A DNA stretch of 45,905 bases, taken from contig SFKP01000016.1 of NCBI GenBank assembly GCA_004553715.1, positions 1-45,905 of the forward strand. The letters are read 5' to 3'. Source of the stretch: Clostridiales bacterium (GTDB lineage: Bacteria; Bacillota; Clostridia; TANB77; CAG-508). The notes under the pieces were generated by a model. That model made no database searches and was not told the DNA's origin. It was given only the letters and a program-made list of their open reading frames with translations. How positions within the stretch are numbered: position 1 is the first letter of the stretch; the number at the start of each line of letters is the position of its first letter. Made by a program: the position numbers and the translations under genes. Shown here in pieces: positions 8,504 to 18,333 of this stretch.

Positions 8504-10045
8504 ATGAACGGAATAGTAATACTTGTCACCTTTCTTATCTCAGCAGCAGTATGCATACCAACAGGTATGGTAATTAGAAAAAAATCAGCAGAATCAAAAA
8601 TAAGTGGAGCAGAAAATGAAGCAAAGAGAATACTAGAAGTAGCAAAAAAAGATGCCGAAAATGTGAAAAAAGAAGAAATCTTAAGAGCAAAAGAAGAGAT
8701 TTTAGCTTCAAAAAATGAATTAGACAAAGAGATTAGAGAAAGAAGAGGCGAGATACAACAACAAGAAAAAAGAATATTCCAAAAAGAGGAGGCTTTAGAT
8801 AGACGTTCTGAAAATTTTGAAAGAAAAGAAAAAGATTTCGAAAGAATGAACCAAGAGATGGAGAAAAAGAAAAAATTGTTAGAAGAAATTTTTAACAAGC
8901 AAATGGTAGAATTACAAAGAATTTCAGGATTATCTAAGGATGAAGCCAAAACAATACTTTTAGAACAATTAGGCAAACAATTGGCAAACGAAAAAGCAAT
9001 TTTAGTTAAAGAAGTAACTGCGAAAGCTAAGGAAGAGGCAGTAAAACAAGCAAGAGAAATCATAGGATTTGCAATACAAAAATGTGCTGCAGACCACACT
9101 TCTGAAGCTACTGTTTCAGTAGTAGCGCTTCCAAATGATGATATGAAAGGTAGAATCATAGGAAGAGAAGGAAGAAACATCAAAACATTAGAAACATTAA
9201 CGGGAATTGATTTAATAATTGATGATACTCCAGAAGCAGTAATTTTATCAGGGTTTGACCCATTAAGAAGAGAAGTTGCAAAAATCGCTCTTGAAAAATT
9301 AATAGAAGATGGAAGAATTCATCCTGCTAAGATTGAAGAAATGGTTGAAAAAGCCAAAGAAGAGGTTGAAGAAATAATAAAACAAGAAGGAGAAAGAGCT
9401 GTTTTAGAAACAGGAGTTCACGGATTACATCCAGACTTAGTTAAATTAATTGGAAAATTAAAATATAGAACAAGTTATGGACAAAATGTTTTAAATCATT
9501 CAATTGAGGTATCAAACTTAGCAAGAATCATGGCAGAAGAACTAGGATTAGATCCAAAACTTGCAAGACGTGCAGGATTGCTACATGATATAGGAAAAGC
9601 TTTAGACCATGATATGGAAGGAACACATGTAGAAATAGGTGTAGATGTTCTTAAAAAGTATAAAGAAAATGATTTAGTAATAAACGCGGTTCAAGCACAT
9701 CATGGAGATGTAGAACCAAAAACAATAGAAGCGGTTTTAATACAAGCAGCAGATGCAATATCTGCATCAAGACCAGGTGCTAGAAGAGAAACATTAGAAA
9801 CATATATCAAGAGATTAGAAAAACTAGAAGAAATTGCAGATTCTTTTGATGGAGTAGAAAAATCATTTGCAATACAAGCAGGTAGAGAAGTAAGACTTAT
9901 TGTTAAACCAGATAAAATTTCAGATAATGAAATGATTATACTTGCAAGAAATGTAGCAGAAAAAGTAGAAACAGAAATGGATTATCCGGGACAAATTAAA
10001 GTAAATGTAATAAGAGAAACAAGAGCAGTCGATTATGCAAAATAA
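8504..10045 (+). CDS. rny: Ribonuclease Y
   Basis: RNase Y is a membrane-anchored endoribonuclease that starts mRNA decay in Firmicutes. The 513 residues show an N-terminal membrane helix (about 4-24), a long charged coiled coil (about 30-150), a KH RNA-binding domain with GRIIGREGRNIKTLE (about 225-240) and an HD domain with HDIGKALDHDMEGTH (about 365). The length matches the family. AGAGGTG precedes ATG 8504. The gene stands between two terminators and appears monocistronic. It contains no in-frame CGG. Confidence 0.97.
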   Translation: MNGIVILVTFLISAAVCIPTGMVIRKKSAESKISGAENEAKRILEVAKKDAENVKKEEILRAKEEILASKNELDKEIRERRGEIQQQEKRIFQKEEALDRRSENFERKEKDFERMNQEMEKKKKLLEEIFNKQMVELQRISGLSKDEAKTILLEQLGKQLANEKAILVKEVTAKAKEEAVKQAREIIGFAIQKCAADHTSEATVSVVALPNDDMKGRIIGREGRNIKTLETLTGIDLIIDDTPEAVILSGFDPLRREVAKIALEKLIEDGRIHPAKIEEMVEKAKEEVEEIIKQEGERAVLETGVHGLHPDLVKLIGKLKYRTSYGQNVLNHSIEVSNLARIMAEELGLDPKLARRAGLLHDIGKALDHDMEGTHVEIGVDVLKKYKENDLVINAVQAHHGDVEPKTIEAVLIQAADAISASRPGARRETLETYIKRLEKLEEIADSFDGVEKSFAIQAGREVRLIVKPDKISDNEMIILARNVAEKVETEMDYPGQIKVNVIRETRAVDYAK

Positions 10046-10056
10046 GTTATAGTTAT

Positions 10057-10103
10057 AACAACACATTCGCAATTTAGTGAAGAGCAGAATGTGTTGTTTT
10101 TTT
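10057..10103 (+). terminator. Terminator of rny
   Basis: Arms AACAACACATTC and GAATGTGTTGTT form a stem followed by seven or more Ts. Confidence 0.85.
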
Positions 10104-10342
10104 GCCTATTAGATTACCAATTAAAGAATGGGCGATTTTTGATAGTTCCAATTATAAAAAAACGAAAAATAGATACGAAACATCAGATTTTAAAAAAAAC
10201 ATTTTTTTAAAAATAAATAAAAACGAAAAATAGAAAAACCGAAAAATACTTATAAATAAAGAAATCACAAAAATAATTATACGATAAATTTTAAAAAATG
10301 AAAAAATAATTTTAAAATTATATGACATTTTTATAAAAAATA
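10104..10342 (+). other. AT-rich intergenic region upstream of nrdD with a repeated motif
   Basis: No gene is visible in these 239 bases. A motif close to AACGAAAAATAG occurs three times (10161-10172, 10222-10233, and as ACCGAAAAATAC at 10238-10249). I do not see a convincing NrdR box. The repeats could be regulator sites for the reductase operon or a by-product of low complexity. Confidence 0.35.
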
Positions 10343-10370
10343 TTGACAAATATTAAAACTATTATATAAT
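10343..10370 (+). promoter_or_regulatory. Promoter of nrdD-nrdG-tyrS
   Basis: TTGACA at 10343-10348 and TATAAT at 10365-10370 have 16-base spacing, 30 bases before the nrdD start. Confidence 0.75.
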
Positions 10371-10399
10371 CAAAACACAAAAACAAAGGAGGTAAAAAT

Positions 10400-12757
10400 A
10401 TGCAAGAAAATGTAGAAAAAATATTAGATATAATAGTAGTAAAAAGAGATGGGAAAAAGGTTAATTTTAACGGAGCAAAAATAGCATTAGCAATAAAAAA
10501 AGGTTTCGATAGTATTCCGTCAGAAGATGAAGAGACAAAAAAATATACTGAAAAAGATGTATATAAAGTTTATAATGCAGTTATAGACCAAATTGAAAAA
10601 GAAGGGAAAGACAAAATTAAAATAGAAGAAATACAAGACATGATTGAAGAGCAATTACAGAAAAAAGGATATTTAGATGTATACGAATCTTTTAAAGCAT
10701 ATAGAGAGAGAAGAGCACAATCAAGGCAAGTATTTTTTGATGAAAAAAGACAACATAAATTTTTAAAAGCATTAGAAAATTTAGGATTAAAATCTGCAAT
10801 AGAAGAAGATGCAAAAAGAGAAAATGCAAACATAGATGGAGATACTGCAATGGGTACAATGTTGCAATATGGAAGCACAGTTTCTAAAGAATTTGCTAAA
10901 TCTTATTTAATGAAAAGAAAATTTGCAGAAGCACATGAAAGTGGAGATATTCACATTCATGATATGGACTTTTTACCAATGGGTACAACAACTTGTTGCC
11001 AAATAGATTTAAATAAACTTTATGAAAATGGATTTTCAACAGGACACGGATTTTTAAGAGCACCAAACGACATTATGTCTTATGCAGCTCTTGCTGCAAT
11101 AGCAATACAATCTAACCAAAACGATCAACATGGTGGACAAAGTATACCAGCATTTGATTATTATATGGCACCAGGAGTATTAAAAACATTTAAGAAACAA
11201 TTTAAGCAAACAGTATATGATTATCTAGAATTAACAGATTTTATAAGCTTTATAGCTATAAATGGAATTGTTAGAGAAATAGATAAATTAAGTAGTATAG
11301 AATTTGATATATCAATATTTGATGGATATTGTAGAGATTCTGAAAATTTGAAAAGACTTTTTAGACTTTCTTATGATAAGGCATTACAAAAAACAAAGAG
11401 AATTGTATATCAAGCAATGGAAGCGTTTATACATAATTTAAACACAATGCATTCTAGAGCAGGGGCACAAGTACCATTTTCATCAATAAACTTTGGTACA
11501 GATACTTCACCAGAAGGAAGAATGGTAATTGAACAGTTTTTGCTTGCAACAGATGCAGGACTTGGTAAAGGTGAAACACCAATATTCCCAATTTCAATAT
11601 TTAAAATTAAAGAAGGTATTAACTATAATCCAGGTGATAAAAACTACGATTTATTTAAATTAGCTTGTAAAGTTTCTGCAAAAAGATTATTTCCAAATTT
11701 CTCATTCATAGATGCACCATTTAATCTTCAATATTATAAACCAGATGATTATAACACAGAAGTAGCATATATGGGATGCAGAACAAGGGTATTAGGAAAC
11801 TATGTTGATGAAAATAAATGTGTTACGGCAGGAAGAGGAAATTTATCATTTACATCAATAAACTTACCTCGTTTAGGAATCAAACACGGAATAGTGAATA
11901 ATGAGAAAACAGATTTAAAAGGATTTTATGAAGAACTAGAAGAAAAGTTAGAGCTTGTTAAAGATCAACTATTAGAAAGATTTGAAATACAATGCAACAA
12001 AAGAATTAATAATTTCCCATTTCTACTAGGACAAGGAGTATGGTTAGACAGTGAAAAGCTAAAACCAACGGATAAATTAAGAAAAATATATAAACACGGA
12101 ACATTATCTGTTGGATTTATTGGTTTAGCAGAATGCTTAAAAGCATTAATTGGAGAACATCAAGGAGAAAGTGAAAAAGCACAAAAACTAGGCTTAGAAA
12201 TCATAACATTTATGAGAAAGAAAATGGATGAATACTCAGAAAAATACAATTTGAACTTTACTCTTCTAGCAACACCAGCAGAAGGCTTATCTGGTAGATT
12301 TACAGCAATGGATAAAGCAATTTATGGTAAGATTAAGGGAGTAACAGATAGAGAATATTATACAAATTCATTCCATGTTCCAGTATATTATAAAACAACA
12401 GTAGAGCACAAAATAAAAACAGAAGCACCATATCATGCACTTACAAATGCAGGACATATCTCATATATAGAACTAGATGGAGATACAACCGAAAATGTAG
12501 AAGCATTTGAAAAAGTAATTAGAATAATGAAAGAGTCAGGAATAGGTTATGGAGCGATAAACCACCCTGTAGATAGAGATCCAGTTTGTGGATTTACAGG
12601 TGTAATAAATGATACTTGCCCAGGATGTGGAAGACATGAAGATGATGTTAAATTTGAAAGAATAAGAAGAATTACAGGATACTTAGTAGGTACAATTGAT
12701 AGATTTAATAACGGAAAAAAATGTGAAGAAAGGGATAGGGTAAAACATAAATTATAA
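10400..12757 (+). CDS. nrdD: Anaerobic ribonucleoside-triphosphate reductase
   Basis: NrdD is the oxygen-sensitive class III reductase that makes deoxynucleotides by a glycyl-radical mechanism. The 785 residues begin with an ATP-cone (VVKRDGKKVNFNGAKIALAI), continue with the reductase core (MGTTTCCQID, QNDQHGGQS) and end with a zinc site (CGFTGVINDTCPGCGR) and the glycyl-radical loop RITGYLVGTIDRFN. AAAGGAGG lies before ATG 10400. Its stop overlaps the nrdG start by one base (TAATG), so the two are translationally coupled. The enzyme needs the NrdG activase to form its radical, which makes the fate of the interrupted nrdG frame important. Confidence 0.97.
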   Translation: MQENVEKILDIIVVKRDGKKVNFNGAKIALAIKKGFDSIPSEDEETKKYTEKDVYKVYNAVIDQIEKEGKDKIKIEEIQDMIEEQLQKKGYLDVYESFKAYRERRAQSRQVFFDEKRQHKFLKALENLGLKSAIEEDAKRENANIDGDTAMGTMLQYGSTVSKEFAKSYLMKRKFAEAHESGDIHIHDMDFLPMGTTTCCQIDLNKLYENGFSTGHGFLRAPNDIMSYAALAAIAIQSNQNDQHGGQSIPAFDYYMAPGVLKTFKKQFKQTVYDYLELTDFISFIAINGIVREIDKLSSIEFDISIFDGYCRDSENLKRLFRLSYDKALQKTKRIVYQAMEAFIHNLNTMHSRAGAQVPFSSINFGTDTSPEGRMVIEQFLLATDAGLGKGETPIFPISIFKIKEGINYNPGDKNYDLFKLACKVSAKRLFPNFSFIDAPFNLQYYKPDDYNTEVAYMGCRTRVLGNYVDENKCVTAGRGNLSFTSINLPRLGIKHGIVNNEKTDLKGFYEELEEKLELVKDQLLERFEIQCNKRINNFPFLLGQGVWLDSEKLKPTDKLRKIYKHGTLSVGFIGLAECLKALIGEHQGESEKAQKLGLEIITFMRKKMDEYSEKYNLNFTLLATPAEGLSGRFTAMDKAIYGKIKGVTDREYYTNSFHVPVYYKTTVEHKIKTEAPYHALTNAGHISYIELDGDTTENVEAFEKVIRIMKESGIGYGAINHPVDRDPVCGFTGVINDTCPGCGRHEDDVKFERIRRITGYLVGTIDRFNNGKKCEERDRVKHKL

Positions 12758-13330
12758 TGAAAATAAGATTAGCCGCACCAATTCAAACAGATAGCATTGT
12801 AGATGGAGAAGGAATTCGTACTGTAATATGGACCCAAGGGTGTTTACATAATTGCCCTCGGGTGCCATAATCCAGAAACTCATGATTTAAATAAAGGATT
12901 TTTGGAAGATATAGAGAATGTAAAAATAGAGCTATCAAAAATTAAAAATCAAGATGGAATAACTTTATCAGGAGGAGACCCATTATACCAAATAGAGCCA
13001 TCATTAGAAATTGCAAAATATGCAAAATCAATAGGTTTAAATGTTTGGTGCTATACAGGGTTTACTTTTGAAACTTTAAGAGAAAAAGCAAAGCATGATA
13101 AAAAATTATATGAGTTATTACAAAATATTGATGTATTAGTTGATGGAAAGTTTATATTAGAACAAAAAAGTTTAAATCTGCCATTTCGTGGCTCAGAAAA
13201 TCAAAGAATAATAGATGTAAGCAAAAGCCTAAATCAAAATGAAGTAGTTGTAATAGACAAATACAAAACAAAAAAGAAATATACAATGTATAGTAATATA
13301 CAAAATGTATCAAATGGAATATTTATATAG
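12757..13330 (+). CDS. nrdG: NrdD-activating radical SAM enzyme, interrupted by a +1 shift at CGG
   Basis: NrdG uses a 4Fe-4S cluster and S-adenosylmethionine to install the glycyl radical on NrdD. The first frame (ATG 12757) reads MKIRLAAPIQTDSIVDGEGI up to WTQGCLHNCP and would stop at 12870. Skipping C12859 of the in-frame CGG continues as GCHNPETHDLN and so completes the cluster motif CLHNCPGC (Cys-x3-Cys-x2-Cys). The shift lies between the second and third cluster cysteines. The recoded protein has about 190 residues and contains SGGDPLYQ. Without the shift neither fragment could hold the cluster, and no other nrdG is in the window. tyrS follows 11 bases after the stop. Confidence 0.93.
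12859..12862 (+). other. +1 shift site CGG-G in nrdG
   Basis: The upstream frame reads TGC CCT CGG GTG CCA TAA. Dropping C12859 gives TGC CCT GGG TGC CAT AAT (C-P-G-C-H-N), the invariant cluster motif. Confidence 0.9.
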
Positions 13331-13341
13331 GAGGAAACAAA

Positions 13342-14568
13342 GTGAATATATACGAGGATTTAAAATGGAGAGGCTTAGTACAAGATATAAGTGATAATGA
13401 ATTGATCGACAAATTAAATAACGAACAGTTAACTTTTTATATAGGAACAGATCCAACAGCAGATAGTATGCATATTGGACATTATTCATCATTTTTAATA
13501 TCAAAAAGATTAGCAAAATATGGTCATAAACCAATATTGTTAATTGGTGGTGCAACAGGACTTATTGGAGATCCAAAGCCTACTGCTGAAAGACCAATGA
13601 TAAGCAAAGAAGAAGTAAATCATAATATTGAAGGATTAACTAAACAAGCCAAAGAAATATTTGGATTTGAAGTTGTGAACAATTATGATTGGATAAAAGA
13701 TATAAGTATAATAGACTTTTTAAGAGACTATGGAAAATACTTTAATGTAGGTTATATGCTTGCAAAAGACAAGGTAAAGTCTAGAATGGAAACAGGTATT
13801 ACTTATGCAGAGTTTTCATATATGATTTTACAGGCATTAGACTTTTTACATTTATATGAAACAAAAAATTGTGTTCTTCAAGTAGCAGGTTCAGACCAAT
13901 GGGGAAATATTACATCAGGGATAGAATTAATTAGAAGAAAAATAGATAAAACTGCTTATGGAATGGTCATGCCACTTGTGACAGATTCAAATGGTGTAAA
14001 ATTTGGTAAAACTGAAGGAAATGCATTATGGCTAGACAAAAACAAAACTTCAAGTTATGAATTATATCAATATTTAATAAATCTTGAAGATTCAATGATA
14101 ATTAAGTATTTAAAACAATTAACATTCTTAAACCGTGAAGAAATAGAAGAAATAGAGGCAAAACACAAAGAACATCCAGAATTAAGAGAAGCACAAAAAA
14201 TATTAGCACGAGAAATAATTACTGATATTCATGGAAAAGAAGAATATGAAAAGGCAATAAAGATTAGCCAAGTATTATTTAGTGGAAAATTTAAAGATTT
14301 AAATGATGAAGAACTAGAAGAAGCATTAAAGGGCAAGAAAATTGAAGAAATGGACTTAAATAAGAATGTGTTAGACATATTGATAGATATAAAAGCAGCT
14401 TCAAGCAAAAGGGAAGCAAGAGAATTTATTCAAAACAATAGTATCGAAATAAATGGCGAAAAAGTAAATAACATAGACCAAATCATAGACGAAACTTTCC
14501 TTACAAATGACAAATACTTAATAATAAAAAGAGGAAAGAAAAATTACTATATAGGGAAATCTAGATAG
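13342..14568 (+). CDS. tyrS: Tyrosyl-tRNA synthetase
   Basis: TyrS charges tRNA-Tyr. The 408 residues show the class I HIGH motif as PTADSMHIGHYSSF, the tyrosine pocket VAGSDQWGNITSG, a KMSKS-type loop KFGKTEGNA and a C-terminal S4 RNA-binding domain (SSKREAREFIQNNSIEINGE). The start is GTG 13342, with AGGAGG nine bases upstream. No T-box leader precedes it; it appears to be the last gene of the nrdD operon, which is unusual. A terminator follows. Confidence 0.96.
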   Translation: MNIYEDLKWRGLVQDISDNELIDKLNNEQLTFYIGTDPTADSMHIGHYSSFLISKRLAKYGHKPILLIGGATGLIGDPKPTAERPMISKEEVNHNIEGLTKQAKEIFGFEVVNNYDWIKDISIIDFLRDYGKYFNVGYMLAKDKVKSRMETGITYAEFSYMILQALDFLHLYETKNCVLQVAGSDQWGNITSGIELIRRKIDKTAYGMVMPLVTDSNGVKFGKTEGNALWLDKNKTSSYELYQYLINLEDSMIIKYLKQLTFLNREEIEEIEAKHKEHPELREAQKILAREIITDIHGKEEYEKAIKISQVLFSGKFKDLNDEELEEALKGKKIEEMDLNKNVLDILIDIKAASSKREAREFIQNNSIEINGEKVNNIDQIIDETFLTNDKYLIIKRGKKNYYIGKSR

Positions 14569-14590
14569 TATTTGATTTTTCCTATACAAT
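14569..14590 (+). repeat. 22-base repeat, inverted copy at 19024-19045
   Basis: The bases starting TATTTGATTTTTCCTATAC are the exact reverse complement of 19024-19045. Both are intergenic and lie 4.4 kb apart, flanking the acyl-CoA synthetase to tRNA-Tyr block. Confidence 0.75.
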
Positions 14591-14597
14591 AAAAGAT

Positions 14598-14628
14598 AAA
14601 CCACCTAGTTATCAAAACTAGGTGGTTT
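14598..14628 (+). terminator. Terminator of tyrS
   Basis: A perfect stem of arms AAACCACCTAGT and ACTAGGTGGTTT ends in a short T-rich run. Confidence 0.85.
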
Positions 14629-14713
14629 ATTTATGAAAACTATGTTGTTTTTTTTATATCGATATGATATAATTTATAGGAATTAATTTTATATTAAAAG
14701 GAAGGGAAAGTTA

Positions 14714-16513
14714 GTGGATAGAGAAGGAAGAAAATTAAAAGATAATATATTAAAAATATTTGAAGATAAAGGCTATAAAAAAGAAGAAATCGAGGAAATT
14801 GGAAAAGTAAAAAAGAATAAATTATATAATGTTGAAAAAATATCAGACTTAAAAGAAATGATAAATAAATCAGTAGAAAAATTTAAAGATGAAGTTGCCT
14901 TTAAATATAAAGAAGGACCAGAAAAACAAATCAAGGAAGTGACTTATAGTAAATATTTGGAAGATGTAAATGCTTTGGGAACACAACTTATTAGTATGGG
15001 CCTAAAAAATACAAAAGTAGCGGTTATTTCGGAAAATAGATATGAATGGGCACTAACATATTTAGCAGTAGTTTGTGGAGTAGGAGTAATTGTACCATTA
15101 GATAAATCACTTCCAGCAAATGAATTAGAATCATTAATAGTTCGTTCAGGAGTAGAAACAATTTTCTATTCCCAAAAATATGATGAAACAATGAAGGACA
15201 TAAAAGAAAGAAATACTACAAATATAAGATACTATATATCAATGGATTCTGAAAAATGGGAGGATGGAATATATTCTCAATCAGAATTAATATCAATGGG
15301 AAAAAAATCGCTAGAAGAGGGAAATAGAAAATATTTAGATGCTGAAATAAATAACGAAGAAATGTCAATAATGTTATTTACTTCAGGTACAACTGCGATG
15401 TCTAAAGCAGTCATGCTTTCACACAAAAATATATGTTCAAACATTATGGATATAGGCTCTGTAATTCATATAGACGAAAAAGATACATTATTATCATTTT
15501 TACCATTGCACCATACTTTTGAATGTACAGTTGGATTTTTGTACCCATTATACAGAGGTGCAAAAATTGCATATTGCGAAGGAGTAAAACATATTTTACA
15601 GAACTTAGCTGAATTTGAAATAACAGCTATGATATCAGTACCTGCAATAATAGAAACAATGTATAGAAGATTGATGAAAAACATAGAAAAACAAGGCAAA
15701 AAACAAGAGGTTGAAACAATGATGAAATTAGTAGGTGCTTTGTCAAGAGTTAAATTAGATTTTAGAAGAAAAGTGTTTAAAGATATTCATCAAGCGTTAG
15801 GTGGAAAACTAAGAATTATTGTAAACGGAGCAGCAACACTAGATAAAGAAGTAGAAAAAGGTTTTAATGCTTTAGGATTTAGAGTAATGCAAGGTTATGG
15901 ATTAACAGAAACATCTCCTGTACTTGCAGCAGGTAACGACTTTGAACAAAAAATAGGTTCAGTAGGTAAAGTGTTTCCAAGTGTAAAAATTAAAATTGTA
16001 AATAAAGATGAAAACGGAATAGGCGAAATATATGCAAAAGGACCAAATGTAATGCTTGGATATTATCAGAATGAAGAAGCAACAAAAGAAGTTTTTGACA
16101 AAGAATGGTTTAAAACAGGAGACCTAGGCTATTTTGATAAAAAAGGATTTTTGTTCTTATGTGGAAGGGCAAAAAGTGTAATAGTTTTAAAAAATGGAAA
16201 AAATATTTTCCCAGAGGAATTAGAAACCATTATTAACAGAATAGATGGAATAACAGAATCTTTTGTATATGGAAAACCAGAAGACAAAAACGAAGATGAC
16301 TTAAAGATTTGTGCGAAAATTGTTTATGATAAAGACCTTGTAAAAAACATCTACGGAATAGCGGAAAAGGAAGAAATATACAATTTATTCTTGAGAAAAA
16401 TTAAAGAAATAAATAAAACTATGCCACCATACAAGTACATAAAAGAGATAATCATTACGGAAGAAGAACTTATAAAGACAACAACACAGAAAATTAAAAG
16501 ACACAGCCAATAG
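14714..16513 (+). CDS. Long-chain acyl-CoA synthetase (AMP-forming)
   Basis: This is an ANL-superfamily ligase that activates fatty acids through acyl-adenylates. The 599 residues show the phosphate-binding loop LFTSGTTAMSKAVMLSHKN, the adenylate motif GYGLTETSP, KTGDLGYFDKKGFLFLCGR and the C-terminal lysine region near TQKIKR. An extra charged segment of about 50 residues precedes the AMP-binding domain. Translation starts at GTG 14714 behind AGGAAGGG. The position downstream of a terminator and before a hairpin suggests a single-gene unit. Substrate length cannot be read from the sequence; O-acyl-carrier ligases of similar build are an alternative. Confidence 0.88.
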   Translation: MDREGRKLKDNILKIFEDKGYKKEEIEEIGKVKKNKLYNVEKISDLKEMINKSVEKFKDEVAFKYKEGPEKQIKEVTYSKYLEDVNALGTQLISMGLKNTKVAVISENRYEWALTYLAVVCGVGVIVPLDKSLPANELESLIVRSGVETIFYSQKYDETMKDIKERNTTNIRYYISMDSEKWEDGIYSQSELISMGKKSLEEGNRKYLDAEINNEEMSIMLFTSGTTAMSKAVMLSHKNICSNIMDIGSVIHIDEKDTLLSFLPLHHTFECTVGFLYPLYRGAKIAYCEGVKHILQNLAEFEITAMISVPAIIETMYRRLMKNIEKQGKKQEVETMMKLVGALSRVKLDFRRKVFKDIHQALGGKLRIIVNGAATLDKEVEKGFNALGFRVMQGYGLTETSPVLAAGNDFEQKIGSVGKVFPSVKIKIVNKDENGIGEIYAKGPNVMLGYYQNEEATKEVFDKEWFKTGDLGYFDKKGFLFLCGRAKSVIVLKNGKNIFPEELETIINRIDGITESFVYGKPEDKNEDDLKICAKIVYDKDLVKNIYGIAEKEEIYNLFLRKIKEINKTMPPYKYIKEIIITEEELIKTTTQKIKRHSQ

Positions 16514-16542
16514 TTAATTAAGTAGTATATTAGCTTTTAAGG

Positions 16543-16593
16543 AAAGCAGGACATTGCTTTCTTCTTTAGGTTCGAAAAGGAATGTCCTGCTTT
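16543..16593 (+). terminator. Hairpin after the acyl-CoA synthetase gene
   Basis: AAAGCAGGACATT and AATGTCCTGCTTT form a 13-bp stem with a 25-base loop. The T run is short, so termination is likely but not certain. Confidence 0.6.
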
Positions 16594-16798
16594 CTGCAAT
16601 ATAGAGCGGATTTAAAGGTAATATTATTTGGTAATAAAAAAATTAAAGAAGAAGCAAAAAAAGCTTGACTTTTTGTAGAAAATTGTAATAAAATTGTAAT
16701 GAAATTGTAAACAAATTCTATTGTAGTTTCTTACGGAAAATAGTATAATTATAGATATAAAGAGCGAAAAATAGAAGACAAAGGAGGGTGAGTTTACG

Positions 16799-17629
16799 AT
16801 GCTATTCTATCGCAAGCCGGGCATAGTAAACGTGAAAATGATAATTACAGAAGAAAAGATTTTATCAAATATAGACAAAGTTCAAAAAATGATTAATCCA
16901 AATAGCAAAAAACAAATTGTTGAATTAGAAGATGATGCTTATTTTAAGGATTTAATAGATTCTATAAAATCATATATAAATGAATATCCAAAAAAGAAAA
17001 ACTTCCCTGCAAGTGTATATAGAGCAGCGAGAAGTTTAGTGGAGTATGCAACAAATCAATTCGAAGATAATACAAAACAAATAGAAAAATTGATTAGAGA
17101 GCGCGAGCAAAATATTAGCAAAGCAAATGAGCTAAAAGAGATATTATATATGGCAGAAAATAATGATAAAGAATGGAAGTCACGAGTAAAGCAGATTTCA
17201 TCGGCAATTTCTGAAGATGCAACAGAAGCATTAATAGTTATTGGAAAAACGAAGAAAAAAGAAGGCGAAAATTACGAATCAGCAAAAAAATTGATTCATG
17301 CAAAAATTTCCAATTTAGAAGCAAATTTACATATTGAAATAGATATGGAAAGAATAGAAGATAGATCAAAAGCATTAAGTTATATAGGAATTGAAATAGC
17401 AGAAGCATTAAAAGGTGTTCCAGCTCCAATGGAAGAACCAGCAAAAGTAAAAGAAGAACCTGAAATTATACATGATGAATATATTGAGCAAACAAGATTT
17501 GAAGTTAAACCATCATTATGGGAAAGAATTAAAAATAGCAAATTAATTAGAACTATAGTGTATGTTTGCAAGATTAGAGTAGTGTTAGATAAACCAGCAC
17601 TTCCAGAAGGCAGAGGAGAAAACAAATAA
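16799..17629 (+). CDS. Conserved-looking protein of unknown function upstream of thyX
   Basis: The 276-residue protein has no signal peptide or clear membrane helix. It is highly charged and largely helical, with a coiled-coil-like stretch around residues 85-125 (QIEKLIREREQNISKANEL) and an acidic linker near 205-225 (APMEEPAKVKEEPE) before a basic C terminus. I recognise no domain. AGGAGGG lies 10 bases before ATG 16799. Its stop overlaps the thyX start by one base (TAATG), indicating co-translation. Function unknown. Confidence 0.7.
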   Translation: MLFYRKPGIVNVKMIITEEKILSNIDKVQKMINPNSKKQIVELEDDAYFKDLIDSIKSYINEYPKKKNFPASVYRAARSLVEYATNQFEDNTKQIEKLIREREQNISKANELKEILYMAENNDKEWKSRVKQISSAISEDATEALIVIGKTKKKEGENYESAKKLIHAKISNLEANLHIEIDMERIEDRSKALSYIGIEIAEALKGVPAPMEEPAKVKEEPEIIHDEYIEQTRFEVKPSLWERIKNSKLIRTIVYVCKIRVVLDKPALPEGRGENK

Positions 17630-18297
17630 TGAAAATAGTAAATCCTTATATTGAAGTAGAAAAAATAGATGGAATAGATATAATGAAAAAAATTGAAAAA
17701 GCTTGTAGAACTTGTTATCGTTCTGAAGGAAGTATTACAGAAGATTCATATAAAAAACTACTTAAAAATTGCATTACTAGAGGACACGAATCTGTATTAG
17801 AGCACGAAAAAATTACAGTAAGAATGTATGCAGATATAGGGGTATATAAAGATTTAACAAGACATAGAATAGCATCATTTTCAATAGAAAGCACAAGATA
17901 TTGTAATTATGGTAAAGATAAATTTGATAATGAAATAAAATTTATTAAACCGTGCAATATAGAAAAAGGAACAAAACTTTATGAAAAGTGGGAAAAGGCA
18001 TGTCAAGATATAGAAAAAAACTACTTGCAAATGGCAGAGCTTGGTGCAACACCAGATCAAATGAGAATGATATTACCACACAGCACAGCATCTGAAATAG
18101 TTATGACAGCAAATATAAGAGAATGGAAACACATATTATCATTGCGTACAACAAATCATGTGCATCCTTCAGTAAGACAAATAATGATACCATTATTAAT
18201 ATATTTTCAAAAAGAGATGCCAGAGATTTTTGAAAGTGTAGAATATGATAAAGAATTTCCTGAATCACAATATGCAGAATTAAAAATTGAAAAATAA
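17629..18297 (+). CDS. thyX: Flavin-dependent thymidylate synthase ThyX
   Basis: ThyX makes dTMP from dUMP with FAD and methylenetetrahydrofolate. The 222 residues contain the signature around RHRIASFSIESTRYC, the FAD/dUMP-binding segment LRTTNHVHPSVRQIM and the N-terminal GHESVLEHEKITV. The length is usual for the family. It is translationally coupled to the upstream unknown gene. ThyX rather than ThyA fits an anaerobic lifestyle together with the class III reductase. Confidence 0.95.
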   Translation: MKIVNPYIEVEKIDGIDIMKKIEKACRTCYRSEGSITEDSYKKLLKNCITRGHESVLEHEKITVRMYADIGVYKDLTRHRIASFSIESTRYCNYGKDKFDNEIKFIKPCNIEKGTKLYEKWEKACQDIEKNYLQMAELGATPDQMRMILPHSTASEIVMTANIREWKHILSLRTTNHVHPSVRQIMIPLLIYFQKEMPEIFESVEYDKEFPESQYAELKIEK

Positions 18298-18305
18298 ACA
18301 AAGTT

Positions 18306-18333
18306 AAAGGATGAATAAAATAGTTCATCCTTT
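18306..18333 (+). terminator. Hairpin after thyX
   Basis: Arms AAAGGATGAA and TTCATCCTTT form a ten-base-pair stem directly after the thyX stop. Confidence 0.7.

Noticed and set aside
13331..13342. T-box leader for tyrS
   Set aside because: Only 11 bases separate nrdG and tyrS; there is no room for a T-box.
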